Made by a program: the position numbers and the translations under genes | Source of the DNA: Diaporthe sp. PMI_573 | Lineage: Eukaryota; Ascomycota; Sordariomycetes; Diaporthales; Diaporthaceae | Assembly (NCBI GenBank): GCA_021399435.1 | Contig: JAJTUP010000031.1 | Location: 620,001 to 684,000 of the forward strand | Reading direction: 5' to 3' | Length of the DNA stretch: 64,000 nt | Shown: in pieces, positions 46,958 through 57,834 of the stretch | Layout of the letters: the number at the start of each line of letters is the position of its first letter | Numbering within the stretch: position 1 is the stretch's first letter | The notes under the pieces: model-generated | Seen by the model: the letters and a program-made list of their open reading frames with translations, nothing else | The model's database searches: none | What the model was told of the DNA's origin: nothing

Positions 46958-47641
46958 GGACCTAGCCTTCCGGGCAGTCGGCGAGGTTGGGAGTTCGCAT
47001 GAACCTCATGTATATATAGTTCAAAATTTACTATCATTGTTATGCGTTAGAGTAGTTGTCAGAGCGTTGTTTAGGAAGGACTTGGCTATTGATCCTGAAA
47101 TATATTATGCACTCATTATCGCTGGCAAGGTTGCGTTATTCAACGCGGCTGCGAGCAGACCAAACGTGTAGTAAAAAGACTCGGCCATCCAGAAGGGGAG
47201 CGGAACGGGAGCGGCTATCTCCTCGCCCCGGCCAGGCGCCCACCAAGATAGCAGAATTTGGTGTGATGGACGAGTGCGACATACTGTTCCTCGTTGGGCG
47301 ATCCTCTAGACGAAATCCGCAGCAAAGATTCTATGAGCTGGATTATTACAGCAGGGAATGCGTGATATTGGGACGTTAAAGGTGATCCAGATCCGACGTG
47401 TTACTCAAGGACTGTGGAACTGACCAGCAAATAGCTCTTAGGCGTGTCTGGGCCTGAAAGGCAAAGCCTCCCGAGTCCGTTCTGATATTATTGCAGCTAG
47501 AGCAAACATCGCGCCTGATGGAGAGGCTTATTCGACATCACGAACCCAGTCAGGATCTCCTATGAGCTTAGATGAGATATATAAGGACGCCTGACATAAC
47601 TAGTATCGATAATTCGGAACCATCAGCGCAAGAAAGAAACA
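46958..47641. other. Short unresolved interval
   Basis: It holds the upstream continuation of the MULE (46,958-47,040) and a 107-codon plus-strand frame (47,056-47,379, ending YELDYYSRECVILGR) with no recognised domain. The latter part reads like genuine protein but has no clear start or intron. I would not call it a gene. Confidence 0.35.
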
Positions 47642-48418
47642 TTAAACTAACTCTGCGGCCTGGCGCCGATACAAAAGCGCAAGCATATCCACATTACCCT
47701 GATCGATAGCATATTTTTCAGCCATGCACCCGAACTCAGACATTACATTCTGATTTGCTCCCATGTCCAGTAATACCCTTGCGGCCTCAATATTATTATT
47801 TACTACAGCAAGTACCAGCACTGTATCTCCATGAACGTTTCTGTAATCAAGGCAGGCAACGGGACCACTACCAGAAAGAATTGCTTTCAAAAGTCCTAAA
47901 TCCTCTTCTGCTGGTCGGCTTGCTAGAATGTGAATGGCCGTCTCCCCTAGATGGTTGCGGGCAAAAGGGTCTGCGCCATTGTGAAGGAGCATTTCTACGA
48001 TGCTACTTTTGCCAGTAACTAATCGTGACCCCAGCGTGCGGAGGACGAAGTGAAAGGTATAGTCGCCACCGATATCAGGAGAATTAATCCTACATCTCAT
48101 GACTTCGCCAGAAAGCACAGCCTGAAGCATGTCTGGCCCCTGTAAGCAGGCATGATAAAGAGTCCAGTGGTAATGGTCTGATATAAGTACGCCCAGATTA
48201 ACAAGAGACGCAACCTTGGAAATGTCGCCGGCCAGAATAGCCATAGCAAGGGCGGTCAACTCATTATCCAAAGAAGAACTGCTATTGAAAGACATATTTG
48301 TGCTAGCAGGGGAGACAGACCGTGGTGATAACATGATGGGTGAAGAGCTTGAAAGTGGAGCCATTAGATACGGGAAATAGTTGAGTTGCAGGCAACTGCA
48401 TTTGAGTTTCATTGACAT
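47642..48418 (-). CDS. Ankyrin-repeat protein
   Basis: An intact single-exon protein of 258 aa. A Ser-rich N-terminus (residues 20-50) is followed by a helical ankyrin array. One repeat covers about 138-165 (VEMLLHNGADPFARNHLGET), another about 190-225 (YRNVHGDTVLVLAVVNNN, then LLDMGANQNV). Degenerate units lie before and after. Ankyrin repeats mediate protein binding; partner and location are unknown. It has no transmembrane segment or clear signal peptide. The start could also be Met-19 (48,364), which begins the Ser-rich region. It is one of few intact genes in this transposon-rich segment. The C-terminus may be a truncated piece of a larger ankyrin protein. Confidence 0.75.
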   Translation of the reverse strand: MSMKLKCSCLQLNYFPYLMAPLSSSSPIMLSPRSVSPASTNMSFNSSSSLDNELTALAMAILAGDISKVASLVNLGVLISDHYHWTLYHACLQGPDMLQAVLSGEVMRCRINSPDIGGDYTFHFVLRTLGSRLVTGKSSIVEMLLHNGADPFARNHLGETAIHILASRPAEEDLGLLKAILSGSGPVACLDYRNVHGDTVLVLAVVNNNIEAARVLLDMGANQNVMSEFGCMAEKYAIDQGNVDMLALLYRRQAAELV

Positions 48419-48732
48419 TGCTACAGCACAGTATAGTGCTACTGTATATATACTTTGTTATCGTGTCATAGTACGTACCCTAAGCATTGTATTTAGTATG
48501 AGTTGTGGTACATTACAATACAGTACAGTACAGAACATACTATATAGTGAGAATCGAGAAGATCTGAAGTATATTCTTCTTCATAGAACATACTAAAGTA
48601 CTTTAATTTGGCTGGTTGGTTGATTAGCCGAGGGACAAGATGAATTGATTGCGTCTAACCACAATATGTTTTGGAAAGCTATAGAAAAGCTAGATAGAGC
48701 TTAGCTACTAAACAAGGGATTAATATTGCTGG
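48419..48732. other. Upstream region of the ankyrin gene
   Basis: Rich in repeated TACAGTA/TACTGTA steps at 48,421-48,530. Similar TACTGTACTGTA clusters recur at 50,960-51,030. No gene is visible. Confidence 0.4.
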
Positions 48733-48885
48733 CTAGGCTCTCTTTTTGGGTGTCCGACAGATCTCCTCTGGAGACTTGCCTTTGATCATATTTACAACTG
48801 TCTTGCACCCAAAGCCGAGGAGCGCCTTGATGTCAATGTAAGTGGCAGCGAGAAGAATCTCGAACAGCATCTGTTTGTTCCAGCC
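48733..48885 (-). pseudogene. SKP1 C-terminal fragment
   Basis: The minus strand encodes [20 protein letters not shown], then [14 protein letters not shown] and GKSPEEI, ending in a stop at 48,733. This matches the C-terminal helices of SKP1, the SCF ubiquitin-ligase adaptor that binds F-box proteins. The last residues (CRTPKKRA) deviate from the usual RKTFNI ending. Upstream the frame hits two stops directly before GGWNKQ, and a related stretch (DADKVAG) appears in another frame, so a frameshift is likely. The N-terminal BTB-like part is missing. It is probably a dead extra copy. Confidence 0.78.
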
Positions 48886-49000
48886 ACCTTATCAGCGTCG
48901 ACTTCGGACTTCGGAGTTGCAACCGCCCCTCAGCAGGTTTCCAGGACCGAGGCTTGGTTCGATCTCATCAGGGGAGGACGATATAATGTGGGCGGCGCCA

Positions 49001-49086
49001 TGTAACGACCCTGAGGGCTGAAAGGCTAAGTAAGCCTGGGCGGCCGGGGATAAAAGGGGCCCCGTGCCGCAAGAATCAGTCTTGCA
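49001..49086 (+). mobile_element. gypsy-type solo LTR fragment, 86 bp
   Basis: Starts TGTAACGACC and ends AGAATCAGTCTTGCA, like the 136-bp LTR at 6,083-6,218 in opposite orientation, but with a shorter, diverged middle. No internal element follows; the TTTA array starts a few bases downstream. It interrupts the sequence upstream of the SKP1 fragment. Confidence 0.55.
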
Positions 49087-49096
49087 CCCTTACTAG

Positions 49097-49290
<194 letters not shown>

Positions 49291-49364
49291 GTTACTTGCC
49301 ACGTTATGCACGTCTTGCAAGGTCCTCCATGTGAGAAGTCATATTTCACATAATACCTAGTGAA

Positions 49365-49883
49365 CTAGAAAGAAGTGTCCTGCTTAGTGGGTAAGGCGAC
49401 CGGAGCGCTGGCGGTCTGCAGTACGCATAGGCAATGGCTGATGTACGGTCGCCCGAGAACTTCTCTTTGAATAACTCCGAGTGAGGTCGCTCGTGAACAA
49501 TACTTGCAAATGTATGCTTCTAACGTGCTGTGATGAAGAGCATCTTTGATGATACTTGCATACTTCTCTTTGTCAAAGCAATCAACCCCAACTCTTGTCA
49601 CCCAGGGTGTAAATGCCTGGCATACCTGAGCACTAGCTAGACTCTTCCAAGGCTCTGAACCCTCACACGTAAACTGAAATCTGGGCTCATTCTGCCTCCT
49701 CGTGTCGTGCTGCTGAATCTGGATGTTGGTCCACCGGGATAAGTCAGCCGGATCGTCTGAATCTGCTAGTGGTTTTTCAATTGTTAGGATCATATATTGC
49801 TTCTGATCTAAGTTTATAACCTTGAGATCAAACCTACTTACTATATGAATATCTAAACGGTATTTGAATTGAGGGGAGACCAA
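49365..49883 (-). CDS. Hypothetical protein, 172 aa
   Basis: An open frame starting MVSPQFKYRLDIHIV, with mixed composition, several Cys/Trp residues and an ICKYC motif near 135, but no domain I recognise. The 5' end overlaps, on the other strand, the start of the piggyBac-type remnant. No intron or promoter supports it. It may be a remnant of a larger gene. Confidence 0.3.
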   Translation of the reverse strand: MVSPQFKYRLDIHIVSRFDLKVINLDQKQYMILTIEKPLADSDDPADLSRWTNIQIQQHDTRRQNEPRFQFTCEGSEPWKSLASAQVCQAFTPWVTRVGVDCFDKEKYASIIKDALHHSTLEAYICKYCSRATSLGVIQREVLGRPYISHCLCVLQTASAPVALPTKQDTSF

Positions 49884-50353
49884 ATGAGGTCTTACAATCA
49901 GTATGGGCGGCCAATTCGACGAGGGGGCTGGCAGAGCCCAGCTTGGAACTACCTCCTTGAGGTAATTGTTGTGAATAGCTTCTTTCTTCAGCTATGGGGT
50001 AAGCCGAAATGGGCACAAGTCAAGTCCCAGTACGAATGGCGAAAGACCCTTTCTGCCCAGCTAATTCAACACTTTGGGCCATTGAGCGAGGGGAGGAAAA
50101 TCAGCCGGCCCCAAAGGGCTACAGATACAAGGAATGATTCTATTCCGTGGCAGCAGCATACAAGGGTACCACGGAAACCCTCTGCATGCGTAGCTTGTGA
50201 TCGCCAAAGAAGGGCGCTGGGCGAGGCCTCACAGAACTCACGAGATCATAGGAAGAAGACGAGGTCAGGGTGCCAGCAGTGTGGGGTTGCGATATGTAAC
50301 GGTCGTCGAGCTCGCTCGGATCGCATCGCCCCGGGCGTTTACCTCTTGACTTC
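49869..50353 (+). pseudogene. piggyBac-type transposase C-terminal fragment
   Basis: About 160 residues fit the end of fungal DDE_Tnp_1_7 (piggyBac-like) transposases. RGDQMRSYNQYGRP is followed by RRGGW, a hydrophobic helix (YLLEVIVVNSFFLQL) and WRKTLSAQLIQHFG. The C-terminus has a Cys-rich ribbon with CVACD and KTRSGCQQCGVAIC. The catalytic Asp residues, which lie further N-terminal, are missing, and stops appear directly upstream. It is a 5'-truncated, inactive transposase. No terminal repeats could be located. Confidence 0.65.
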
Positions 50354-52404
50354 GTGACCAAACTCCGCCACTTGCGCAGCAAAGGGAGAGATGAAGAGCC
50401 TGCACCAACTTAAATTTCCGCCTGATCTGCGGTGGCTGTACGCTTGCTGTACCTTGCATCCGAGCACGGCGTGGTGTTGGAGGTGCGGCTGGTCGCTTGG
50501 CCGCCTTCGATTCACGGACGGCTTGTGGGAACGGCGCTGCTCTGGTGAAGGTCCTGCGGCGGCCTCATCATATGACGGCGGGCACCAAAACTTTAAATTT
50601 TCAGACTGGCACTGCAACCCCACCACCCCTCTGAATTGACTAAATTGATTGAAAATGAAGAATTCAGACCAGCTGGCACCAATTGGTGCCAACTTTGATC
50701 TTTTCGCCTTGGGTGGGTGCTGGGGCTGGCTAAAGTGGGTGGAGTTAGCAAAACTGTCCGGCTGGGTGTCCAACCACGTTAGGCCTTTTCATAGTGGGTA
50801 TTATCGCTTTTGGTCCCAATGTAAAAGTATAGTGCTTCATAATCCTTCTGTGCTTTGGATTTACTGCACTTTGGGTGGCAAATTTGCAAAGACTTTTTGA
50901 CATACCGGTTACAGTAATGTGCTTTGGGATGGACAAAGCTGCTACTCTGAGGTGAATCTAGTGTACTGTACTGTATTTTCCTCTCCAGTGCTGCAAATTA
51001 TCATTACAGTATACAGTACATGCCCTGCAATTTCATTAGGGACAGTCTTCAGTACAGAAAAAAATAAAACCATGAGACTTACAAAGTGCTAATAACCTCA
51101 AAGCCTATGTGTTAGCAGCGGCTTGGTACAGCAAGGGATGCCCGTATGTTAATGCAAAGCTGCTATAGATTGTCCAAATCTCGTAGAAAATTAGCATGAT
51201 CAGTAAGCAGAGGATTTTGCGCAGACGCTATCGTATTTCCATGCCCCCTTGCCTTTCCTGTTTGGTGATAGATCACCTCAGAGCTTTCCTTACTAGTTCT
51301 GATATTGAAGTTTCAGATAAGCATAACGAGGCTTTGAAATCCGTGCATGAGGCAGCCCATATATATATTCTAGGCAACGGAGGTTACTGCAAAGTCAAGG
51401 CAGATCGGGCTACTCGTTGTGCTCCGATAAATGCGTCCGGGGCACGGTGTCAGCTTATGGGATAGTGCATCAAGCATACATGGCGTGAAACTGAAGGTTG
51501 ACCAATTCTATTTGGAGGCAGTTGCGTGGCGCCAAATGAACGGATGCTGGCGTGAATAACACACCAAGCGCTCACCATCCTCAACTTTTCTAGCTATTTT
51601 ACTGGTCGATCTTTCACTACAAATTAAAGCTAGGATCTCCTTGAGTTTATAGTTCGGTAGTTGGGGGTGCCATCAAAGTGTTTCGCACAGCCGTACATTG
51701 CTTCTCATGCTACGCATACAGAACATGCAGCAGCAACCCAGCGCCTGGGTACCTTTCGTCGTCCCCGGCCCTAGACCTAGCCATGCGCCAGTCACTCTAT
51801 GAGCTGTGGATCTCCGTGTCCATTGGTTCCATACACCTGCAGCTCGTTCCACGTGATGGCAAGAAATATATCCAAAAAAAAAAAAAATTGACGAGCCCAG
51901 AACGTGGTTCTGTGCCAGGGTGGTTGCCAGGTGGGATGTTTCCGTCTGTCAGCGGGTCCAGGCCTCAGCAGCATAGCCCGCAGCCCTCCGGTCGTTTTAG
52001 GCGGTCCTCGCATCGACACCATAGGCAAGCCCGCATAGGCTCAGATTAATCGAGGCATACTGCACAAAATCCAACCGCGGTGCCATTTTTGTAGACGTCA
52101 ATTCAGTGGGGGGCAACACAGAGAGAAAAGGAGGAATAGGTATGGCACAAACGGCGAGAATGCAAGGGTAGGAGCCAAGGGGTTTTCGGACGGGCCCTTA
52201 TAGACTACTAGCCAGTCTTAGCTCTGTTGGCGATATCTCTCCGGGTACCGCATTAACTATTACAACGCGTCTGCCTTGGATGCTTAGTTACCGCCTTTGA
52301 CATTCGACTATTTAAAGATCTTGTTTCCCCTCCCCACGTCTTACTCTGATTTCTCTTTTTACTGCGGCTTGTAACGAAACGACCCTTTTCGCAACTCTAG
52401 CAAT
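50354..52404. other. Gene-poor GC-balanced stretch
   Basis: It contains short open frames on both strands without domains (for example 51,196-51,465 plus and 51,678-52,049 plus), a 13-base A run at about 51,875-51,888, and TACTGTA-rich sequence at 50,960-51,060. It probably consists of decayed or non-coding material. Confidence 0.4.
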
Positions 52405-52936
52405 ATGGTATCCGAATTTGACGCCGATGATTGTCTGTACCTCTTGATTAACGACGATATACTGCGTGAGTATGCAGCTTCGTTTTGGCTTTGAATAATC
52501 ACTAATCCGCCTAGCTCCAACCTGGCGACTCCGGGGTCTAGCTTCTCCCAATGGTCTACTCTATTTCGCTGGATGCCTACAAGCCTATACCGATGTCATA
52601 CCTGACTATATTGATGACATTGTGTTATTTGATGATGAAGCAACATAGGAAATGCCAGAAGGGTGGGCGTGGCAGTATGATATGAGCATGATAGCTCTCG
52701 AGCGAGGCTACAGGGTGGAAATAACAGTTACTTTTACCATAACTCTGGATAAACTAGCCTCACGACTGAAAGAAGGGGTACTCATGCTGAGTTCCGTTGC
52801 GGTGGATCGAAAAAGAGATAGTTTGGTATTATTGGAGGACCTGGACGAACTGACCTCACTACTGAAAGAAGGGGTTCTCGTGCTGAGTTCTGTTGCGGTG
52901 GATTGAAAAAGGGATGATTTGGTATTATTGGATTAG
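52405..52936 (+). pseudogene. Small broken gene with tandem 32-residue module
   Basis: Exon 1 (52,405-52,465) starts MVSEFDADDCLYLLINDDIL. A 49-nt intron (52,466-52,514; GTGAG...CACTAATCC...CTAG) joins it to PTWRLRGLASPNG, and the frame reaches a TAG at 52,646. The same frame continues directly as EMPEGWAWQYDMSM and runs into two tandem copies of a 32-residue unit (LKEGVLMLSSVAVDRKRDSL and LKEGVLVLSSVAVD), with a TGA at 52,904 in the second copy where the first has CGA. Acidic N-terminus; no known family. It may instead be an intact 64-aa gene ending at 52,648. Confidence 0.5.
52745..52936 (+). repeat. 96-bp direct tandem duplication
   Basis: Units start at 52,745 and 52,841 and keep the reading frame (32 codons). 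They share GAAAGAAGGGGT, GTTGCGGTGGAT and TTTGGTATTATTGGA. Confidence 0.9.
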
Positions 52937-53481
52937 GTCCGCCTATTGACTATGCATCTCCTATAGCGTATGTTAGCTTCCGGAATGTTGAGACACAATT
53001 AGGGCCCGTTTATAAACGCTGAGAGGAACCCTCAAATTGTGTGACGAAGTCAAGGCTCACACACATACGTGCAAAACAAACTATTGAATTTGTTCGATTT
53101 CTCTTACCGCCTACGCGCTTCTTACGTTCTCATTCTCTTATGTCTGTCCACATTTGGCGGGAGACTTCACCCTCATTACGCCAAAGGCCAAGAAACGCAA
53201 CACAAGGACCGGGCTGCCCGTCACGGCCGTATCAGCGGCAGCAGCCGCACTTGAATAATTGCTAATGCGAGTTCGAGCTGGAAGCTCAGCAGTATCGGGC
53301 GAGCAGGCAAGTTTCTTGGCCGTGTTATGGTGCGCCGCCAGGGAAGTTTTAGGGTGGGTGTGTGTCATGGCGACGAGGTCACACGGCCGGCTTCCCCTCG
53401 ACAGGATTGGACTTGGCGTGAAGATGGAGGGCGCGAGAGTCCGCCGCGGGGTTCGGTTGCCAAGTAGTACTTCTTGGTCAG
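52937..53481. other. Intergenic region downstream of the DUF6594 gene
   Basis: No gene is supported. Open frames on both strands are short and overlap the 3' end of the DUF6594 gene. GC content rises toward 53,250. Confidence 0.45.
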
Positions 53482-56418
53482 CTACGAAGCTGGCGCATTG
53501 TTCGTCCCTACGAAGACGACTAGCACGGCCGCATACGCCGCCGTGCCCGACAGGACGTCGAACGGCCTCTCGAGGAGGAAGGACACGACGATGCCGAAGG
53601 CGGTGACGGCCACCGACGTGGTTACGAGCGCCGTCGCCACGCTGGGCCGCAGAACCATGATCAGCACGGGGCCGATGAGGAAGGCGCCGCCCAGCAGCGC
53701 CATGCCCAGCCGGCGCAGGAAGGCCTCGAGTGCGTCCGTCTTGTTGAGCTCGTTGCGCGACCCGAGGTGGCCGTACATCTGCGCGTCGGCCCTCTTGCCA
53801 GCGCCCTTGCGAGCCCAGCTCGGGCTCCAGCTCGGGCTCCAGCTCGGGCGCCGCCACCTCTGCCGGCCGGCACCGCGGCGGCTGCTGCCGTTGCCGCCGC
53901 TGCTCATATCGCTACCGATACCAGAGGCGGCGGTATCGGCATCTGCCTCGGCCTCGGGGGTGCTCTCCTTCTCGGGTGCTGCCACGTCTGTCGTCTCGCC
54001 ATCCGTGTCGATAGTCGTGACAAAGCAGGCGGCCAGGGACCGCGCTCGTTTGGGCAAGGAACCCAAAGACGATGACCATCTCGACCCCCCCGCCGGCGCC
54101 GGCTCTTCTCTCTCCTTGCCGTGAGCCGTCTCGGCAATACGATCCAGCAGTGAGAGATCCGCCAGGACCTTGTCGAGGCGGTAGTGGGCTGCCTCGACCT
54201 TGCACGGCTCTTCCTCGAACTTGTCGGCGATGCCTTCCCACTCGTCCTTGTACAGCCAGCCGTCCGGGATGTCGTCGATTTCGGCATCGTCGATGTCGGC
54301 CGGCTCGCGCGTTTCGACTGCGTTCCCCTCTGCCGCCTGCCGCATCTCCTGGGCCAGCCCCCTCACGAGCTCCAAGTCGTCGGCCCGGTCCGTCGTCACG
54401 ATAAACGGGTCTCGGCTGTGGCCCTGCAGCGCACACTTCTTGATGCTTTCCCAATGCTCGAGGGCGACGGCTAACGACGCGTCAGCAGCAGCCCGCGACT
54501 ATGGGGTCCGTCACCGAGTCGAACAAGGCGTGTCGGCAGGATGAACGAAACTTACCGTACTCGTAGAGCGCAGACGAGGGGTATCCGTCAAAGAAGGATT
54601 TGATAGGGTCGTCGGAGTCGGAGTCGGAGTCGTCTTCCGAGTCGTCGCTATCGGAGTCTTCCGTGGAACGCGTGATGCTCTCGCCGCCTTCGCTGCCGCT
54701 GCTGCCGCTGCTGCTGCTGCTGCCGTCGTCGTCTTCATCCCGACCCTGCTTCGTCTTCCTCCCGCCGCTGCTCGGTTTCCGGTATCGCAGTTCGAGCGCG
54801 AGCTTGACAAGCTTGTATCGCAGCGTCAGGAGGTACATGCGATGGATGGACGCGAGGTTGATGACGATGGATGATGCGCCGTTACTCTTCTTGCCCTCGT
54901 GCCTACTAGTGCCGTCCTTGACTCGGAAGACGGACCTCTCGTAGGCCGCCCGCAGCCCGTCGTAGAAGCCCGACAGGTTGCCCTCGCTGAACATCGACGC
55001 CGCGCCCTGATGCGGTAGCAGCGTCCTCCGCGTGTTGAGCGACTGATGCGACCTGGTGGATCCCGACGACGACGACGACGAGGCGCTCGAGCGAGACGAG
55101 GCTTTCGTGGAAGGGGCTCGTATCCGCACGCGTCTCGGCGCGGGTGACGGACCCGCTTGGACCCTTGCGGCGGGGATCGGAGGAGGGCCGAGCTCGGCAA
55201 CGACGCCGGACGGAGGCGCGCCCGGCCGCTCCGGCGTGCCCTCGGCATCTTGAGATGCGGGTACGGGCGGGCTAGCCGGACCGCTTCCCGAAGGCTGAGG
55301 TCTGCCGGAGTCGGGGGGACGAGAGCTTGACGGAATACCTAATTCATCTGCGGTGGCCGGAACGGCTATGCTTGTCGCCTCGTCGGTCGCTGATGTCGCT
55401 TTCGGTGCTCGGGCCGTGGCCGCGGCCGTAGCGGCGCCTTTCCCTGCGGCATCTTGGAGAACTATCTGTGGTGGCGACGGGTCCTGATCACGGCCGACTC
55501 CACGGTCACGGCCCTCGTTGATAACTATGAACTCGGGCTGATGGCCAGTGGGAGGTGGGAGGTGGGTTGAGAACCGGACATGCTTAAAACTTGGGGGGGA
55601 GGCTGAGCCGAGAGATTCGCTACTAGTATCGGCAAGCGAAGTGCCCGGCTGACTAGACGGTTTCGTAATGCCCCATATCGAAGCCATCGCCTTGTCTTTG
55701 GCGCTTGCGTCCTCGTTATGTGACTTAATTTGAAAGAAAGCAGGAGGTGGTCCCCAGGGAGGTGATCCCGGAGGTGGTCCCCGGGGGGGTGGTCCCGGGG
55801 GAGGTGGTCCCGGGGGAGGTGGTCCCGAGGGAAGCGGTAACCAACGGGTTCGGAGCTTACTGAATCGTCGTCGAAGCTAGAATTGTCGAGCTCCGAAGCC
55901 TTCCGAGCCGATGACCTCCACGATCCTCGTTTCCGAGTCCGTCGCTTCGATCCCCCACGCACCCTCATCTCCCGTAATTGGCCGTTTACTGTTTTGGCCA
56001 CGAGCTGTGGTCGGCGCTTGGACGGCTTGTCGGCGTCGGCAGCCTTCTCACCGGTGCCTTCCGACTCGGCGGCGTCGGCATCGGCATCGTCTTCTCTGAT
56101 TTCGGCCGCGACCGTCACCACGGCAGATCTCTTGCCAGTGCTTCCTTCCTCCTCCGCCTTCGTCTCGTTTTCACAGCCCCTTTCGGCCTCTGTGGCTAAG
56201 GGAATTTTCCACGCCGTCAGCATTCGATTTGCCCTCAACTGGTTGGAGGAAGTCGAGCCCCGGGTGATGGAGATGTCTGGGGTCAGTCGGGAGAGGTACA
56301 CACCGTTTTCCGGCACCGATGCCGGGCCCCGCTCCAAGTCCCGCGCCGCATCCTGTCCGCCTCCCCCGCCACGTCGGTCCCCGAATTTGAGAATCGAGCG
56401 AATCGGTCGGCTAGCCAT
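53482..56418 (-). CDS. DUF6594-domain membrane protein, 904 aa
   Basis: Three exons: 55,861-56,418, 54,556-55,723 and 53,482-54,470. Introns of 137 nt (55,724-55,860) and 85 nt (54,471-54,555; GTAAGT...GTTAG) keep the frame. The N-terminal half is long, Ser/Pro/Glu-rich and probably disordered. DUF6594 features follow: SIHRMYLLTLRYKLVKLALE near 477-498, an acidic Ser/Asp run, DGYPSSALYEY, and EHWESIKKC after intron 2. Three C-terminal hydrophobic segments lie near 824-850 (LGMALLGGAFLIGPVLIMVL), 854-874 and 882-899 (GTAAYAAVLVVFVGT). This fungal family has no established function; membrane residence is inferred. An ATG at 56,487 would add 23 Arg-rich residues. A SW-rich repeat (PSWSPSWSPSW) sits before the first membrane segment. 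Confidence 0.82.
53812..53850. repeat. 15-bp tandem repeat in DUF6594 exon 3
   Basis: GAGCCCAGCTCGGGC/TCCAGCTCGGGC-type units encode the SW-rich repeat SPSWSPSW on the minus strand. The array is in frame. Confidence 0.7.
55745..55835. repeat. 15-bp repeats inside intron 1 of DUF6594 gene
   Basis: About six imperfect units of GAGGTGGTCCCGGGG (plus-strand sense) fill most of the 137-nt intron. Without splicing the frame would encode a PRDHL-type repeat. The intron call rests on GTAAGC at the donor, AATTAAG at the acceptor, and in-phase joining to the next exon. Confidence 0.75.
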
Positions 56419-56633
56419 GTTTAGTCGGCGGCGCTCTCGCTCAGATTCGGGGCGTTGTGATCGTCTTCGGAGTGCCGAGCACGTCACTCTGTGGAATAGA
56501 GAAGCTAACTTCAGCTCGCACGCCGCCGGCCGGGGCCGGAACGGTGACCCTACTTATTATCGGCAATTCGTGGAAGTTATTCGGGCTGCATTACGCTACG
56601 CCGAAACAGGACAGAGCTGAGGCTTGCAGACCA

Positions 56634-57129
56634 ATGCCTAACTCCCTCCTGGTGGGGAAGTGCATTTTTCGGAAATTGACTACTAAACATGGGTTGTCAT
56701 CAGGACTCGAGCCAAGTTCTGTAACGTCGAATCCCCTCGATCGCCTGAATCCTTATACCAGTCCGATCCCTACTACCGCTGAGGAAAAGAGACAGCTCCA
56801 GATTCTACAATACTCCCTATCACCAAATCAGTGCGAGGTGAGATGGAGACGACGGATCCTCTTATACTTTTCTAATTCTTAATGAATTTCCGACTAATAA
56901 CATCTAGGCTTCCGTGGAGGCCTCTGAGGCGTTTGGGGATTTTAATGACAAGGCTTCAGCCCCCACCCTTCTTTCATTCGACCGAGAAGCTGTACTTTCC
57001 AAGCTGGATATCAAGATTCAAACACCAACAGCACGACCAGGCTCCCCAGCGCTACCTGCACCTTGGGTCTCCCAGACGCCACACAACTCAACCCAAGCAG
57101 TTTCTCAATCAACTTTAACTAAGAGATAA
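56634..57129 (+). CDS. Small hypothetical protein, two exons
   Basis: Exons 56,634-56,837 and 56,908-57,129 flank a 70-nt intron (GTGAGA...GACTAATAAC...CTAG) and give 141 aa. It contains TSPIPTTAEEKRQLQILQYS, then SPNQCE at the junction, and SFDREAVLSKLDIKI in exon 2. The protein-like reading across a standard fungal intron supports a gene. After the stop the strand continues with a charged coiled-coil-like segment at 57,200-57,305 (KKELKEKLEEFKELVRKRRD). The gene may therefore be a truncated remnant of a longer one whose next donor was lost (ATAAGT at 57,125). I do not recognise the family. Confidence 0.5.
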
Positions 57130-57834
57130 GTATTCCATCTTTCTTCCGTTTTGTCTTGATCTGAGCCGCGACCTCCTTTTTATCACGCACCCATTCTCCA
57201 ATGAACTCGAGGAAAGGCGTAAGATGGAATGTAAGAAGGAACTTAAGGAGAAACTTGAAGAATTCAAGGAACTTGTGAGGAAGCGAAGGGACTTGAGGGA
57301 CTTGATGTAGTCGAGAAACTTGGTGCAAGTGAGGAACGGGAGGATGTCGGCAGGAAGTCATCTTGAGCTCGCTTTCCTGCAACGGTTTGCGAACCCCGAA
57401 GCTGAACAGGGTACACCAATACCTCTAAACCTCACGGATTGCCTAGTCCTCATCCGGGTGACCTCCCCTCAGAATCCCACACATATGATTCGACACCCAA
57501 ATAATATTGTTAAAAGCCTCGCGCAGGGTATGTAAGCACTATTGCCAAAAAAAATTGTCATCTGTAGTCTGACTTCACTCATGTGTTACCCTATCCAATA
57601 GTAGTCTGCACTCCTCCCCCTTCTAGGTACTTCACAAGTCTGTAACACTTTTTGCATAATGGTCCACCGGTATGGAGTCCTGCGCTGGCCCCCCGACAGC
57701 CACAATGACCATTGCCAGGGCCCGGACACAGCGCCTGGCGACAACGATGATCTCAATACCCCTTGACGGGGAAGTTACCCCTAGCGAAAACATCATGAAT
57801 CAAAAGGCAGAAGCTTCCCGGTGCCGGACTCTTG
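57130..57834 (+). other. Decayed coding-like stretch
   Basis: The first part carries a Lys/Glu-rich frame (57,200-57,305), then a 71-codon frame (57,320-57,535), then a 65-codon frame. None has a recognised domain. The stretch may contain debris of the kinase N-lobe expected upstream of the CK1 remnant, but no kinase motif (glycine loop, VAIK, HRD or DFG) is readable. Confidence 0.35.

Noticed and set aside
46958..47010. tRNA-like segment next to the TIR element
   Set aside because: A GTTCG loop is visible but no acceptor stem or cloverleaf can be drawn.
55883..56620. 245-codon plus-strand frame
   Set aside because: Antisense to exon 1 of the DUF6594 gene, with no domain of its own.
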